From Actinostola sp. cb2023 (Eukaryota; Cnidaria; Anthozoa; Actiniaria; Actinostolidae): a stretch of 64,000 bases of DNA. A program made the translations under genes and the position numbers. Below the pieces are notes generated by a model. The model saw only the letters and a program-made list of their open reading frames with translations, did no database searches and was not told the origin of the DNA. Shown in pieces: positions 23,278-34,000 of this stretch. The DNA lies in NCBI GenBank assembly GCA_033675265.1, contig JAUJYZ010000466.1, positions 1-64,000 on the forward strand, in the 5' to 3' direction. Position 1 is the stretch's first letter; each line of letters begins with the position of its first letter.

Positions 23278-24213
23278 TTAGAATGGTATTGGCACTGGAG
23301 CATCTCCCCCCACCTCAGTCTCACTACGAGTGTCTATGGATGTTACTTTAAAATTCACAGTACTTAATGGGCAATACTTTCCGATGGGATCATCTGAACA
23401 CACCTTAACTGGTTGATCAGTGAAGTTCGTAAGGTGCACTACAGTTAAACTATCTCTGGGTATCACTAGCGCTCGTGCAACAGAAATACCTGTCTCTCCA
23501 ATTACCGTTTCATGCACCTCTTCTATTACACCAGGACTCCCATTATTACGTTCACACCCCCCCTCAAGTTTCACTGTGAACAGCTGCTCGGTCCCAGGCC
23601 CAATCTCCACATCCCTTTCGAGGTACACCCTACACACTGCTGGGTTCCCTGTTTGAAATCTTATTGGTACCTCAGTTCCCGCAATAGCAAAAGTTCCAGT
23701 ATTGTAACAAATTTGGCATTTGTAGTAATGAAAGAAATCCGATCCTAGTAAACATTCATGCGTCAATCCGCGTGCCACAATGATATCCCAGTAACCATCG
23801 AAATCACCTATGCGAAGTCTTGTTTTTGTCTCTCCGAGAACAGTCAAAACCTCCCCATTCGCTGTTGTCAAGCTCCCAGACACTGGATTCAATTCCGAGC
23901 TAACGCCACTTTTTTTCCACGTTTCCTCGCTCAATACACTAACTGTCGCTCCAGTATCAAGTAAAATAGGTGTAACACGATGATTTACAAGTCCTGTTAT
24001 ATAAATGCCAGAATCTGATATTACTGAAATTACATTGCTTGGGTCTGGCTCAGATGACTGATGATTTTCGTTTACATGTTCAGAGGCAGACACTACTGGT
24101 TGCGAGAGACCTGGTTGCCCCTCGGCAGGCCCCCTTCCCCATTTCCCGATGATGCATTTCCAGCAGCAGGGCACTCTCGTGCATAGTGCCCATGGCCATG
24201 GCAGGCATAGCAT
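23278..24213 (-). CDS. Gypsy retropepsin-type protease region
   Basis: The aspartic protease signature LLDTGATVSVL and a later ECLLGSDFF motif (the conserved ILG-type site) identify a retroviral-type protease of the Ty3/Gypsy class. The frame overlaps the 3' end of gag by about 120 bp in the -1 frame. A GGGAAAT heptamer, lying in gag phase as G GGA AAT, is at 24141-24147 (minus strand), so -1 frameshifting is a plausible expression route. The frame ends before RT in a different phase. Confidence 0.88.
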   Translation of the reverse strand: MLCLPWPWALCTRVPCCWKCIIGKWGRGPAEGQPGLSQPVVSASEHVNENHQSSEPDPSNVISVISDSGIYITGLVNHRVTPILLDTGATVSVLSEETWKKSGVSSELNPVSGSLTTANGEVLTVLGETKTRLRIGDFDGYWDIIVARGLTHECLLGSDFFHYYKCQICYNTGTFAIAGTEVPIRFQTGNPAVCRVYLERDVEIGPGTEQLFTVKLEGGCERNNGSPGVIEEVHETVIGETGISVARALVIPRDSLTVVHLTNFTDQPVKVCSDDPIGKYCPLSTVNFKVTSIDTRSETEVGGDAPVPIPF

Positions 24214-24995
24214 TCAACATTAGCTCGGCGTGGGGTCCTAGCTGGCCTATCAGACACTTTTCTCTCCAACTCTTGTAATTTCTGACTCATACCAACAACT
24301 AATTCTTTGAGCTCACGGATTTCAGCAGAGGTTTTATCATCGCTTGCAGGTGCAACTGCATTCACTCTCGCTTTACTCACTGGTTGGCTAGATTTACAAG
24401 CTTTGCGTGCACTTTCTATTCGATGTACAGTGCGAACTGCATCAGCGAGTGTCTCTGGTTGACTTATGAAGACTCTCTCCCTCACATCATCACATATTTC
24501 CACCCCTTGAATAAACTGATCCCTTGCCAGTTCCACTTTAAAACTATATTCAGCCTCTGGATAGGCATTTTCAACGATCTCTAGTAATGCGTCTGCAAAG
24601 CTATCGATATCTTCGTTTGACCTTTGGCGCCTCGACCTTAACTGCAATTTGTAATCTTCCTTGGATTTGCCCGAGTCAAAACGCTTGCTAAGCTTTGCCG
24701 TAAAATCGTTAAACGAAAGTTCTTGAGGCAATCGTAACAGCTCAACAGCCCTGAATGCTGGCTGGTCTAATAAGGTTAGCAGGTACGCTTTGCGATCAGC
24801 TTCTCTTACTCTCACGAGGTTAATATATTGCATGAACTGTGCTAACCATGTTTTGAAATTGTGTCCAACCGAGTAAGCTCTCGGCGGTTTGACATTCCTT
24901 GCTGCTGTTGCTTCTGAACTAACACTTACAGTTGATGCTGTTGCACTTTTGAGAACTTCTGCCAACGTATTAGCAAGCTCTTGCATGGGAGTCAA
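24093..24995 (-). CDS. gag: Gypsy gag with CCHC zinc knuckle
   Basis: A 300-codon frame. The capsid-like part has KTWLAQFMQYINL and a RRQRSNEDIDSFADALLEI segment typical of Gypsy gag. A coiled-coil-like stretch (about 225-245) precedes a CYACHGHGHYAREC zinc knuckle (C-X2-C-X4-H-X4-C). The original start may be the ATG at 25118 (MGDEDKTAA...). It is in the same phase, but three consecutive stops (TAG TAG TAA, 25061-25053) interrupt it after 19 codons, suggesting paired indels. Confidence 0.88.
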   Translation of the reverse strand: MTPMQELANTLAEVLKSATASTVSVSSEATAARNVKPPRAYSVGHNFKTWLAQFMQYINLVRVREADRKAYLLTLLDQPAFRAVELLRLPQELSFNDFTAKLSKRFDSGKSKEDYKLQLRSRRQRSNEDIDSFADALLEIVENAYPEAEYSFKVELARDQFIQGVEICDDVRERVFISQPETLADAVRTVHRIESARKACKSSQPVSKARVNAVAPASDDKTSAEIRELKELVVGMSQKLQELERKVSDRPARTPRRANVECYACHGHGHYARECPAAGNASSGNGEGGLPRGNQVSRNQ

Positions 24996-25184
24996 GTCAA
25001 TTGACTTAGATTTTACCTTCGTTTCTCCCGAAGTTGATGGCGTGCTTTTCCCTTACTACTAGTTGAAGTCGACACTGTCTCGATCGTCGCTCGCCGCTGT
25101 TTTATCCTCATCACCCATGTTTTTCTGCCAATATTCTGCCAATATTCGCTTACTTCTCAGCTAGAGTTCGTAGCCCAAATCGCT

Positions 25185-25359
25185 GAGATCTCGAGGACAC
25201 CAGCCCTGAAGTCAATACAGATAATACAGATGACACCCCAACTACAGCTAACACTAGCAGTGATGTTGCTCCAAATGCACCAAGCGATGAGGACGGTGAA
25301 GAAAGCAACAACTCTGACATTGAGACTGTGGAAACAGAGTCATCAAGACAACATCCCAC
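25185..25359 (+). repeat. 175-bp inverted repeat, right arm
   Basis: Starts GAGATCTCGAGGAC and ends CATCCCAC; reverse complement of 20011-20185. It lies in the same orientation as the LTRs. Confidence 0.9.
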
Positions 25360-25570
25360 TAGATTAAGACGTCCACCAGATCGCTACGGAGAATGGATTC
25401 TTAACAGCTTACAGCTGACTAAGTTACTTTCAGAAGTGAACAAGTGCGTTCGTATGCAAGGGACCCAAGTAGAGGCTGAGGAGATAAGAATCCGGAAGCT
25501 GAGGCCACAGCTGCTGAAGAAGGCACAAAGACTTAGAAAGGAACTAACTAAGAGAAACTCTTATACTTGA
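25185..25570 (+). CDS. pol: Displaced pol C-terminal tail in LTR orientation
   Basis: A plus-strand frame continues the acidic pol tail (SSRQHPTRLRRPPDRYG) to a natural stop at 25568-25570 after a basic C-terminus. About 35 bp before the right LTR comes a GC-poor spacer and then the purine tract. It is the genuine 3' end of pol, separated from its body by the inversion. Confidence 0.8.
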
Positions 25571-25657
25571 TATGACTAACGACTGTCATTGATTGTTACT
25601 GTTATTTTTGTTGAATTACCATTAGTTAGAGACTGTTCCCTTTTGTAGGGGGGATGA

Positions 25658-25808
25658 TGCGAAGGTTGTGTGACGTTACACGTCACGCACCATATATGGA
25701 GACTGACCATGACCTTGGCCTCGTGGCCAAATAGCGAGTTGTTGTGAAATATCGAAGGCTGAGTTTATATGTGTAAACAGCGATATTAAACACGGTTAAA
25801 TCTTCACA
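25658..25808 (+). repeat. Right LTR (151 bp)
   Basis: Starts TGCGAAGGTTGTG and ends AATCTTCACA, in direct orientation with the left LTR and preceded by a purine-rich TAGGGGGGATGA tract. Confidence 0.9.
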
Positions 25809-25870
25809 ATTATTATTTATTATTATAATATTATTATTATTATATTATTTTGATTAACAAGGATTTACTA

Positions 25871-26043
25871 ATACATAAACAAGTGAATAGTGGCGATATA
25901 AAACTGTTTGTTTAACTAGTAACACCTTATGTAAATTAGTGACTTTATAGACTCTGAATACTCGCTTTTTTGTAACTTGATAATGGCGTCAGCATGACAC
26001 CGATACGTCGTTTTATATCGCTACTATTCACTTGTTTATGTAT
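25871..26043. mobile_element. Short foldback element
   Basis: ATACATAAACAAGTGAATAG followed by GCGATATAAAAC on the left pairs with GTTTTATATCGC and CTATTCACTTGTTTATGTAT on the right. About 100 bp lies between the arms. Non-coding. Confidence 0.7.
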
Positions 26044-26209
26044 TATATTGTTATTGTTATGGTTCTTATTTGCGGGGTTTTACTGTATTTATTATTATTG
26101 TTATTACATTATTATAAATTTAGCCTAGTATACGTAACTTTTTATTTTCCTTTTTATATTCGCAAGTTCAACAATAGGCGACTTGCACTAAGGTCACGTG
26201 ACCCTAACT

Positions 26210-26634
26210 CCCATAAATCGAACAGCAGCGTCAAAATGAACTCCAGAAATGAAAAGAGCAGCTCGAAATTAGTAAAAGGGCGAAGTTTCAGCGCATAATG
26301 TCTGACAAAGGAGAAATGACTAAAAAAGTAAAATCAATCGTTTTCTAAGATTTTGTTTGGAAAATGCATTGGATGGCACGGCTCGACAAAGGAGAAATGA
26401 CTAAAAAAGTAAAATCAATCGTTTTCTAAGATTTTGTTTGGAAAATGCATTGGATGGCACGGCTCTTGTCATCCAATGCATTTTCCAAACAAAATCTTAG
26501 AAAACGATCGATTTTATTTTTAATGTCATTTCTTCTATGTCAAACATTATGCGCTGAAACTTCGCCCTTTTACTAATTTCGAGCCGTTCTTTTCATTTCT
26601 GGAGTTAATTTTGGCACTGCTGTTCGATTTAAGG
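26210..26634. mobile_element. Foldback element with long arms
   Basis: The left arm (about 26210-26380) pairs with the right arm (about 26463-26634). Shared words include GAACTCCAGAAATGAAAAG, GGGCGAAGTTTCAGCGCATA and GGAAAATGCATTGGATG. The inner end of the left arm is itself tandemly duplicated (about 82 bp), so one side of the stem is present twice. It sits about 220 bp upstream of the probable first exon of the serine-rich gene. Confidence 0.75.
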
Positions 26635-26966
26635 GGGTTGGTATTATCACGGTTAATCGACAGTAAATTGATAACGGGATGGTTAACCTGTCAATCGGCA
26701 TAGTGACGTAAACAATGAATTAACCAATTACAGTGGGTTTTTACAGACTCTCAAGACACTAACAGTGCTAGTTTTGGCAGCGTGTATTTAGTTGGTTAAA
26801 TCTACAATTCATAGTTTTCTTTCGTGAAATAACAGTGATTCCTAGAGATGTCTTGTGACACTTCACTTTGGTGAGTGAAACGAGTGATTTTTCGTTTACT
26901 TTTCGTTTTGCTCAATTTTTGAAATGTCACCAAGTCACGTGACAACTCTTTTCATTTCAGACTATT

Positions 26967-29084
26967 ATGGACTATCTAAATCAAAGACGGCAACATCGCC
27001 AGCAAAGGCCTCGTCCAACAGGGCGTATTGCTAACGCGTGGCATTCTTTCGTCAATGTGATGTTTTATTGTATCTTGCATGACGTCATAGATGAACAAAG
27101 TAAGGCGGGAAAATAGTGGACTTTTAAATTCGATATATTTGAAGTATTTTATTATTTTATAGAGAATCACTGTATTTACACAATAAAACGAAGACAAAAA
27201 AAGAAACTTTTGATCCAAAGTTTTGACAAATTAATTGTGCAAAGATGACGTCATTAATGTCTGATAATTTAACGATATAATTAGAACTAATTACCGGCCA
27301 GCGCGCTTACTTGATTAGAACGTTGCGCGCATTCTACAGAACTCTTAAGTAATTCGTTGTGATATATTTTACAACTTGCTTGTGTTCTTTTAATAGTTCC
27401 AGATGAGGCAGCGCGGCGCGTGCCAGCTCGTCAAGATTCTGCTCTCTCGTTAGTATCCATCAACGAGCAGCCATCGAACATCTCCATGAGGACTAAAAAG
27501 ACTAGTAACTCCAATCATGGTATATTTCAAAACAAAAGCACCCACGAAGCGCGCCATTCAAATCGTAGTACAAGCCGTTCATCGGTGTCTGCCTCGCACT
27601 CGGCGAGTGGGAGAAATCAGGATGTGGAGAACATCTCTCGTGAAAGTATAATGTCACACGGTAAAAAGAGCTGGTTGTCGTGGTCGTGGTCCAAGATTTC
27701 AAACAAGAACGACTCCAGTGAAAGAAGAGACGGAACACAACTGAACGGTGCATCGAGTTCCACCGAGACAAAAGATTCCAAACAAGACAACAAACGAGCT
27801 TCCTCGCCTCAATGGCGTCATTCCGCAGCAGACTTGATCGGCCCACACAGACCAGCCTACAGCCAAGGAAGAGCAGGTAACTGTAGCTTTCAAGACAACT
27901 TAAGCATACAAGACTTGGAATGGGTTAAGAGTCCAAGAAGTTCCGGTATTGTGACGGATGATGGTGGAAGTGTGTTGTCATGTTCTGCACGAGACGACAA
28001 CTCATTGACAAGCTGTGCTTCAGGGAAAGGCGACGCGTACGTTAGAGACATGGAAAAGAAGACTGGAAAGGTGAGCAATGAAATATCTGTTCATGGGAAT
28101 AACTTACATTATTATATAGCACAGATACTACGCGCGCTCTTATTGGTCAATTAGCGGGCCGTAACTTCCCGCACGGCCCGCTGAAAACAGAAAAGTGAGG
28201 AAAAGCTATATAATAAATATCTTATTAACCTCCCTTGCTCGGTCCGTGCGGGAAGTTATGGATCCTCGTTTTACCCCACTTTTTTATGGCCCGCGCGCTA
28301 TGCGCTTGGGCCATAAGACCGTGGGGGAAAACTTGGTCCAAAACTTCCCGTACGCGGACCTCGCGCTAGAGGTATTTACAAGCCTAGACAAGTCAGTACA
28401 GTGTTTACGACTCATTGATAATTTTATGACCGAATCTCGTTACATTTCCAGACCCAAACCAAGACAGTTAACTCCACTTCTAGAAATTCCTGGACGAGCA
28501 TCAACTCCAATGGTGGAAAGTCAGAGAAGATCGAGCGCAAACAAAGTTTGAAGACAGAGAAGGAATTCAAGTGGGCTGTCCCTGATAGATTTGGTGAAGT
28601 GTCTGGTGGAACGATTCCTGACATTTATGAGTTGATTAAACGCACTTTGAATATGGGGGTGTCCAAACCAACTGGTCCTTCGACCTCTGGCGCCCCTCCT
28701 AATAAGGAACCATTGAGTGGGTTATCAGTGAAAGTAGACAAACACGAACGAGTTCCAGTCATGGCTAACGTCCCCGAGACTAAGACGTCAAGTCTACACC
28801 GACTGCATACTGAGTGGGATGAGAACATTGTCAACATTGAGGTCCTTTTGGGGCTCAAGAAGCCTAAGAACTCTCGAGAGGCTTTGGCCGTGAGGAGGGA
28901 GCTTGGGCGTGACGCACCCACTTGGAGTACAGATCACGATGACGCATCAGATAACCTTGACAACTCAGCAGCTGGCGCCTCTACTTGCACTGCATCTGAA
29001 GACGATCAGGACAACAAACCCGCTATTGAAGACATTGATTCTGGGGTTGCATCACGTGGTGTCTCTGCTGGCACGACCAATTGA
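26967..29084 (+). CDS. Serine-rich protein of unknown function (three coding exons)
   Basis: Coding exons are 26967-27099, 27397-28070 and 28452-29084. The phases fit (one base left over, then whole codons) and the sum of 1440 nt encodes 479 residues without a break. The start ATG has A at -3 and G at +4, six bases after an acceptor (TTCATTTCAG). A 5' noncoding exon ending at CACTTTG|GTGAGT (26870) is likely. Residues 1-60 are basic then partly hydrophobic (HSFVNVMFYCILHDVIDEQ). The middle is a Ser/Lys/Asn-rich, probably disordered region with a Trp-rich WLSWSWSK. Near 340-450 come more ordered-looking segments (EFKWAVPDRFGEV, IPDIYELIKRTLNMG, EVLLGLKKPKNSREALAVRR), then an acidic tail. I do not recognise the family. 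The second intron contains GC-rich mobile-element debris. Confidence 0.7.
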
Positions 29085-29319
29085 GTACAGTCGATGAGTT
29101 CGTTTATCGTGTATATGTGTTTATAATGCCCTTGGACACTCCCTCGTTTGTTTTAGCCGTTGATTATCAGGCCTTATAACTACTTTTTACTAGTGTCAAT
29201 TAGACAAAGAAGATTTTAAAACAATTCTACTTTCAACTCAACAACCAGCTTTCTGTTGTTATTCCTGTGACTAGATATTTCTTATATCCTTAGTTTTATT
29301 ACTATATTATCCCGTTACA

Positions 29320-29325
29320 AATAAA
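29320..29325 (+). terminator. Probable polyadenylation signal of the serine-rich gene
   Basis: AATAAA lies 236 bases after the stop codon in otherwise AT-rich sequence with no nearer exact match. Confidence 0.45.
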
Positions 29326-29944
29326 CATGGGCATAATGATCTATTAAAATACATTATCCTATTGTAACAATGCTTTGGTGTCCAAGAAAGTATATACCCT
29401 TATTCGTACTTAATTTCGGGCGTACTTAATTTCGCGATTTTGGTTAAGACAGCATTTCGCGAGGCTTTATTTTCGCCATTTCGATAAGAGAAAATGAAAA
29501 AGAGCATTAAATTTTGCGAAAGCGGTGTCAACAACATTTTATTTTCCTAAAAAATCTTATTTCTATACAAACAGGCTAAAACTCTAGATTTCACACGCCA
29601 AACGTCGCCGCCTAACGTTAACAACTTGTACCTAAGACAGACAAGAACGTTTACGCTATACGGTTGCTTGCAAATCGTAGTATTATGTTGTTGAATAAGT
29701 CGTTTAAAAAATTTCGTATTAAATAACGTTTATTGTTCATGTTGATTAAATGGTTTCGATATGTAAATTTCTTATCAGGGTATTATATTGCAGCGGTATG
29801 TTGCTAAGCACGAGAGAAACGGAAGAGTCTTAAGAGCGAAACCTGCTTTTACAAAGTGATTCTGTCGTGGTTAATCCTTCAGCTTAAATCTTAGCTTAGA
29901 GAAATAAGGACTTCACTCGCATTACCAGTAGTGTAGATTACTGA
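29326..29944. other. Noncoding stretch
   Basis: Nothing recognised. Confidence 0.4.
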
Positions 29945-30430
29945 AAATCACGGCACGGCCATAGCACGGCACGGTCATAGCACGACACGGTCATAGCACG
30001 GCACGGTCATAGCACGGCCATAGCACGGCACGGTCATAGCACGGCACGGTCATAGAGCAGATTTCGAATGACTGTGAAAAACTTACGGCACGGACGTGCC
30101 GTGCCGTGACCGTGATGATTTAGGATTTCGAATGAATCCGTGCCGTGACCGTGCCGTGCCGTGCGCCGTGGTTTTTCACAGTCATACGAAATCTGCTCTA
30201 GCACGGCACGGTCATAGCACGGCACGGTCATAGCACGGTACGGCCACAGCACGGCACGGTCAGAGCACGGCAAGGTCAGAGCACGGCACGGTCATAGCAC
30301 GGCACGGTCAGAGCACGGCAAGGTCAGAGCACGGCACGGTCATAGCACGGCACGGTCAGAGTACGGCACGGTCAGAGCACGGCACGGTCAGAGCACGGCA
30401 CGGCCACAGCACGGTCACGGCACGGAATCG
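29945..30430. repeat. GCACGGCACGGTCATA minisatellite with an inverted core
   Basis: Short GC-rich units (GCACGG, CACGGTCATA) fill both flanks. In the middle (about 30056-30200), AGCAGATTTCGAATGACTGT pairs with a diverged complement near 30175-30200, and the CACGG units switch to CCGTG. The whole therefore forms an imperfect palindrome. Confidence 0.8.
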
Positions 30431-30554
30431 TTCCGCGGAATCGTAAATTTACACGCAATTTATTTGTCAACATCAGCTTTCATTGATTTCAGTTTCACGG
30501 TAGTTTTGCTCGCCTAAAAAAATTGTCCATTTATTTGATATTCAAGGATTCTAT

Positions 30555-30785
30555 TTCTTATTTTATTTTTCATTTTATTTCTCATTTTATTTCTCATTTT
30601 ATTTCTCATTTTATTTCTCATTTTATTTCTCATGTTATTTCTCATGTTATTTCTCATTTTATTTCTCATTTTATTTCTCATTTTATTTCTCATTTTATTT
30701 CTCATGTTATTTCTCATGTTATTTCTCATGTTATTTCTCATGTTATTTCTCATTTTATTTCTCATTTTATTTCTCATTCTATATT
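30555..30785. repeat. 12-bp tandem repeat TTTCTCATTTTA
   Basis: About nineteen near-perfect copies of TTTCTCATTTTA or TTTCTCATGTTA. The open frames it creates on both strands are artefacts. Confidence 0.9.
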
Positions 30786-31058
30786 CCCATAACACGATTA
30801 TTTGATACATGGATATTATTACCAAGTAAAGGTCACGTGATCCACATGGCAACCAGCTTCACGGCTGGTCAAATCAAAAATCCTAAAATAAACGACCAGA
30901 GGACAATAGACGAATAACAAAAAAGATCCAATGTTAATCACAAATGCTCATACGCCACATGTCTGAGCGTTTTGCTACTACACCAAGGCCGAAAAGAAGA
31001 TAATTTCTCCGACGAAATAATCCAAGTACCTCTTAGCTACGGTTTTTTTTAATTCAAA

Positions 31059-34000
31059 ATGTTTTGTAGAAATTTAGACAAATTTTCAGTCGGTTTTTCG
31101 CTGGTAGTCGTTTTAATATTAACGCTGAATTTGCTGATGATTGAATGTGAGACAAACTCGACGGTTGCTGAGGAGAATCTTCGGTCACAAGTCAGGGATA
31201 CTCAGTAAGTATGTGTTTGAATTTGTAGTGAATTTGTTGAGTTATTAGCTATTATTTGTGATGTTAAATGGCAGTGATACGAGTTCGAATCGTAAATCGG
31301 AAGTACACGTAACAGGTATAGTAACGATACAAGACCACTGAATTTCAATTTTACAATTGTATTTTTTGCTCAGTCTAAATTACATAATTCTATAAATGTG
31401 CGTTTTCGGTTTGAACAATTGACTTTAACATTATTTATCTTACTTTTAGCCTTTGTGAGTTTAATAGCGACGTTTTTGACTTCAAACTACAAGATTCACA
31501 GTCAAAAATATCGCAAATAAACTAGCTACATATTTTTTTTTAAACTTGAATTTATTTTAAAAATACAAAATATAAGATTAGCCGCACACAGCATAAATAT
31601 AGTGTTTTCGAATTCTTCTCAAATCAAAAAGAATTTAAATGTACAAGGCACTGACTTGATTCTAAAAATAACAAAAAGATCATAATAAATTGTGGAAAGC
31701 CATTTGAGTGCAAAACAATTGCACCAATCAAGTTTCAGTACGTTTAGAACAGACTACGACTACTTTATCTATGCGACATTTGGCGCTACTTTAATACTGA
31801 ATACCACAAATGAGACAAATAGATAGGGTACTCTAACAACATTTACTACTAGATTGGTGCGAGAACTCAGCGTTCGTACCCTATCAGAATAATGATTAAT
31901 CATACATAGACCATAAGCCGGCGTCAATATTGGAAAACACGCACAGTTAGCGGCGACGTAAAGTCGTGTAAAACCAATTTAATTTACACAGAATGACACT
32001 ATACGCTCGCTCTCTCTTGCATGGCGGTGTTATTTTCATGTAAATTTTGTATCAATTCTGTTTAAATTCCGTGTAAAGTAATTAACACGGTTTTGGACAT
32101 TTACACACAAATTACTCGAATTTACGCAGAATTTACACCGACCCGAAGAGCGTCAGTTTTTTCTAGCGTTTTAAAAAGCCTGATTGTCACTAGCAACGCA
32201 TAATTAAGTACAAGCGCCAGCATAAGTAGCAAGCATAAGTACAAGCGCAAGCATAAGTACAAGCGCAAGCATAAGTAGCAAGCATAAGTACAAGCGCAAG
32301 CATAAGTAGCAAGCATAAGTACAAGCGCAAGCATAAGTAGCAAGCATAAGTACAAGCGCAAGCATAAGTAGCAAGCATAAGTACAAGCGCAAGCATAAGT
32401 AGCAAGCATAAGTACAAGCGCAAGCATAAGTAGCAAGCATAAGTACAAGCGCAAGCATAAGTAGCAAAATGATGACAATGTTAATAATTTAGTCTTAGGG
32501 CGCGTTCACACTGGGGTTCTAGATCGATCTGAGATCGATCTGAGATCGATCTAGAAAAAAAAATTGCGTTCACACTTGGATCGATCTGAGATCGATCTGA
32601 GATCGATCTCAGATCGATCTGAGTCCACTTTGGATTTGCGTTCACACTGGATACTTGAAAAGTTGTTATTTTTGGGAGAATAGGTAAGACGTTGGACTAC
32701 GACGCAGAAGTCTCGGGTTCGAATCCCAGTCAAATGTAGTATCAATAATTCTTTTTTTTTTCTTTCTTTCTTCTGTTTCTCTGAGTTAGATTTGCTCTAT
32801 GGTGAACATTTTCAATGTTAGTAGAATGATTTCGTATTAAACTCGTTTTTATATGGTCATGATTCTGCTTATATGTAAATTAGTTGTGAACATTCATGAG
32901 CAGTACGCTCGAGTGATGCACGTGATTATTCGTGATTTTCTACTACCACAACATTGCGGGATCATTGGAATCATGCCTTTGCTGCTTGTAAACGTGGCGT
33001 ATATTGCTTTTGAAAATGACCAGGCTTAGATGGCGCTGTCTAGTGTAGTCTACATAGCTTTGGTTTGTGTAGGCCGTTTATGACTTCAACAGAAAAATCG
33101 TGTGACTTGTCTTGCGAAAAGGTGCTTGAAATTAAGCGCTCGCCCAAAATGTCGCAAGTCCTGCACGTGGCCTGTTGGGTGAACGCTCAAAATAAGGCCA
33201 TACCGCCCCCTCCCCCAGCTTATAAGCCTTCCCGGTTATAGGCCCATATACTTTCAAACAACAACAATTGCCGTTTATAAGCCCACCCATAAACCATTAC
33301 GAACTTGTATAAGCCCAGGGCTTATAAGCTGCAGTTTACGCGGTGATATATTGAGAAACTGATGAGTCCCCGCAGGAAATACAAATAATAATTATTGGGA
33401 TTATTTCAAGTTTGCTCAAAAAGCGCCATTATATCTCGTTTCAGTTGTTGCGCTTTGAACATCCAACCTAACGGCCGTCTACACGGTTCCGGACGAATTT
33501 GTAACCGTTCAAAAAGTTGTACGTTTAGGCGTTCACACGGAACTGTGCTATACGCGGCTTTTCCATCACCGTACGAGCCGTGATACAATAAATGACCGTC
33601 TATTTTCGCATTTCTTTATAAATGTAAATTGTGACTGACGAGCCCTACGGGAAATATTAAATAAAACATATGTATGTAAATGTTACTATAAAGTATAGCT
33701 GACATTTCTAATTATATAAACATAGCCCACTTCTAGCTCGCTTGCGTTCACACTTGGATCGATCTGAGATCGATCTAGAAAAAAAAATTTGCGTTCACAC
33801 TTGGATCGATCTGAGATCGATCTCAGATCGATCTAGAAAAAAAAATTGCGTTCACACTTGGATCGATCTGAGATCGATCTCAGATCGATCTCAGATCGAT
33901 CTCAGATCGATCTGAGGGAGCGTTCACACTGGAGTTGTAGATCGATCTGAGATCGATCTAGAAAAAAAAATTGCGTTCACACTTAGCTCGCATTTGACCT

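Larger units (their letters stand above)
19848..25808 (-). mobile_element. Ty3/Gypsy LTR retrotransposon with inverted interior
   Basis: Two 151-bp direct LTRs (TG...CA) at 19848-19998 and 25658-25808 differ only at position 3 (T/C). They are flanked by ATTA at 19844-19847 and 25809-25812. A primer-binding-like TGGTGGCAGCGG follows the left LTR and a GTAGGGGGGATGA purine tract precedes the right LTR, so the LTR frame is plus strand. Gag, protease, RT, RNase H and integrase, however, lie on the minus strand between 20011 and about 25118. Inverted repeats of 175 bp (20011-20185 and 25185-25359, one mismatch seen) bound this inverted interior. Several frame breaks make the copy non-functional. 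The strand given is that of the coding interior. Confidence 0.9.

Noticed and set aside
26848..26870. Upstream ATG (MSCDTSL) as the start of the serine-rich gene
   Set aside because: Across the GTGAGT donor and next acceptor this frame meets TGA at once, so it would only be a tiny upstream frame.
32700..32735. Functional tRNA with GGTTCGAATCCC
   Set aside because: The T-stem has a mismatch and wobble and the acceptor stem does not pair; better seen as a tRNA-like insert in a mobile element.
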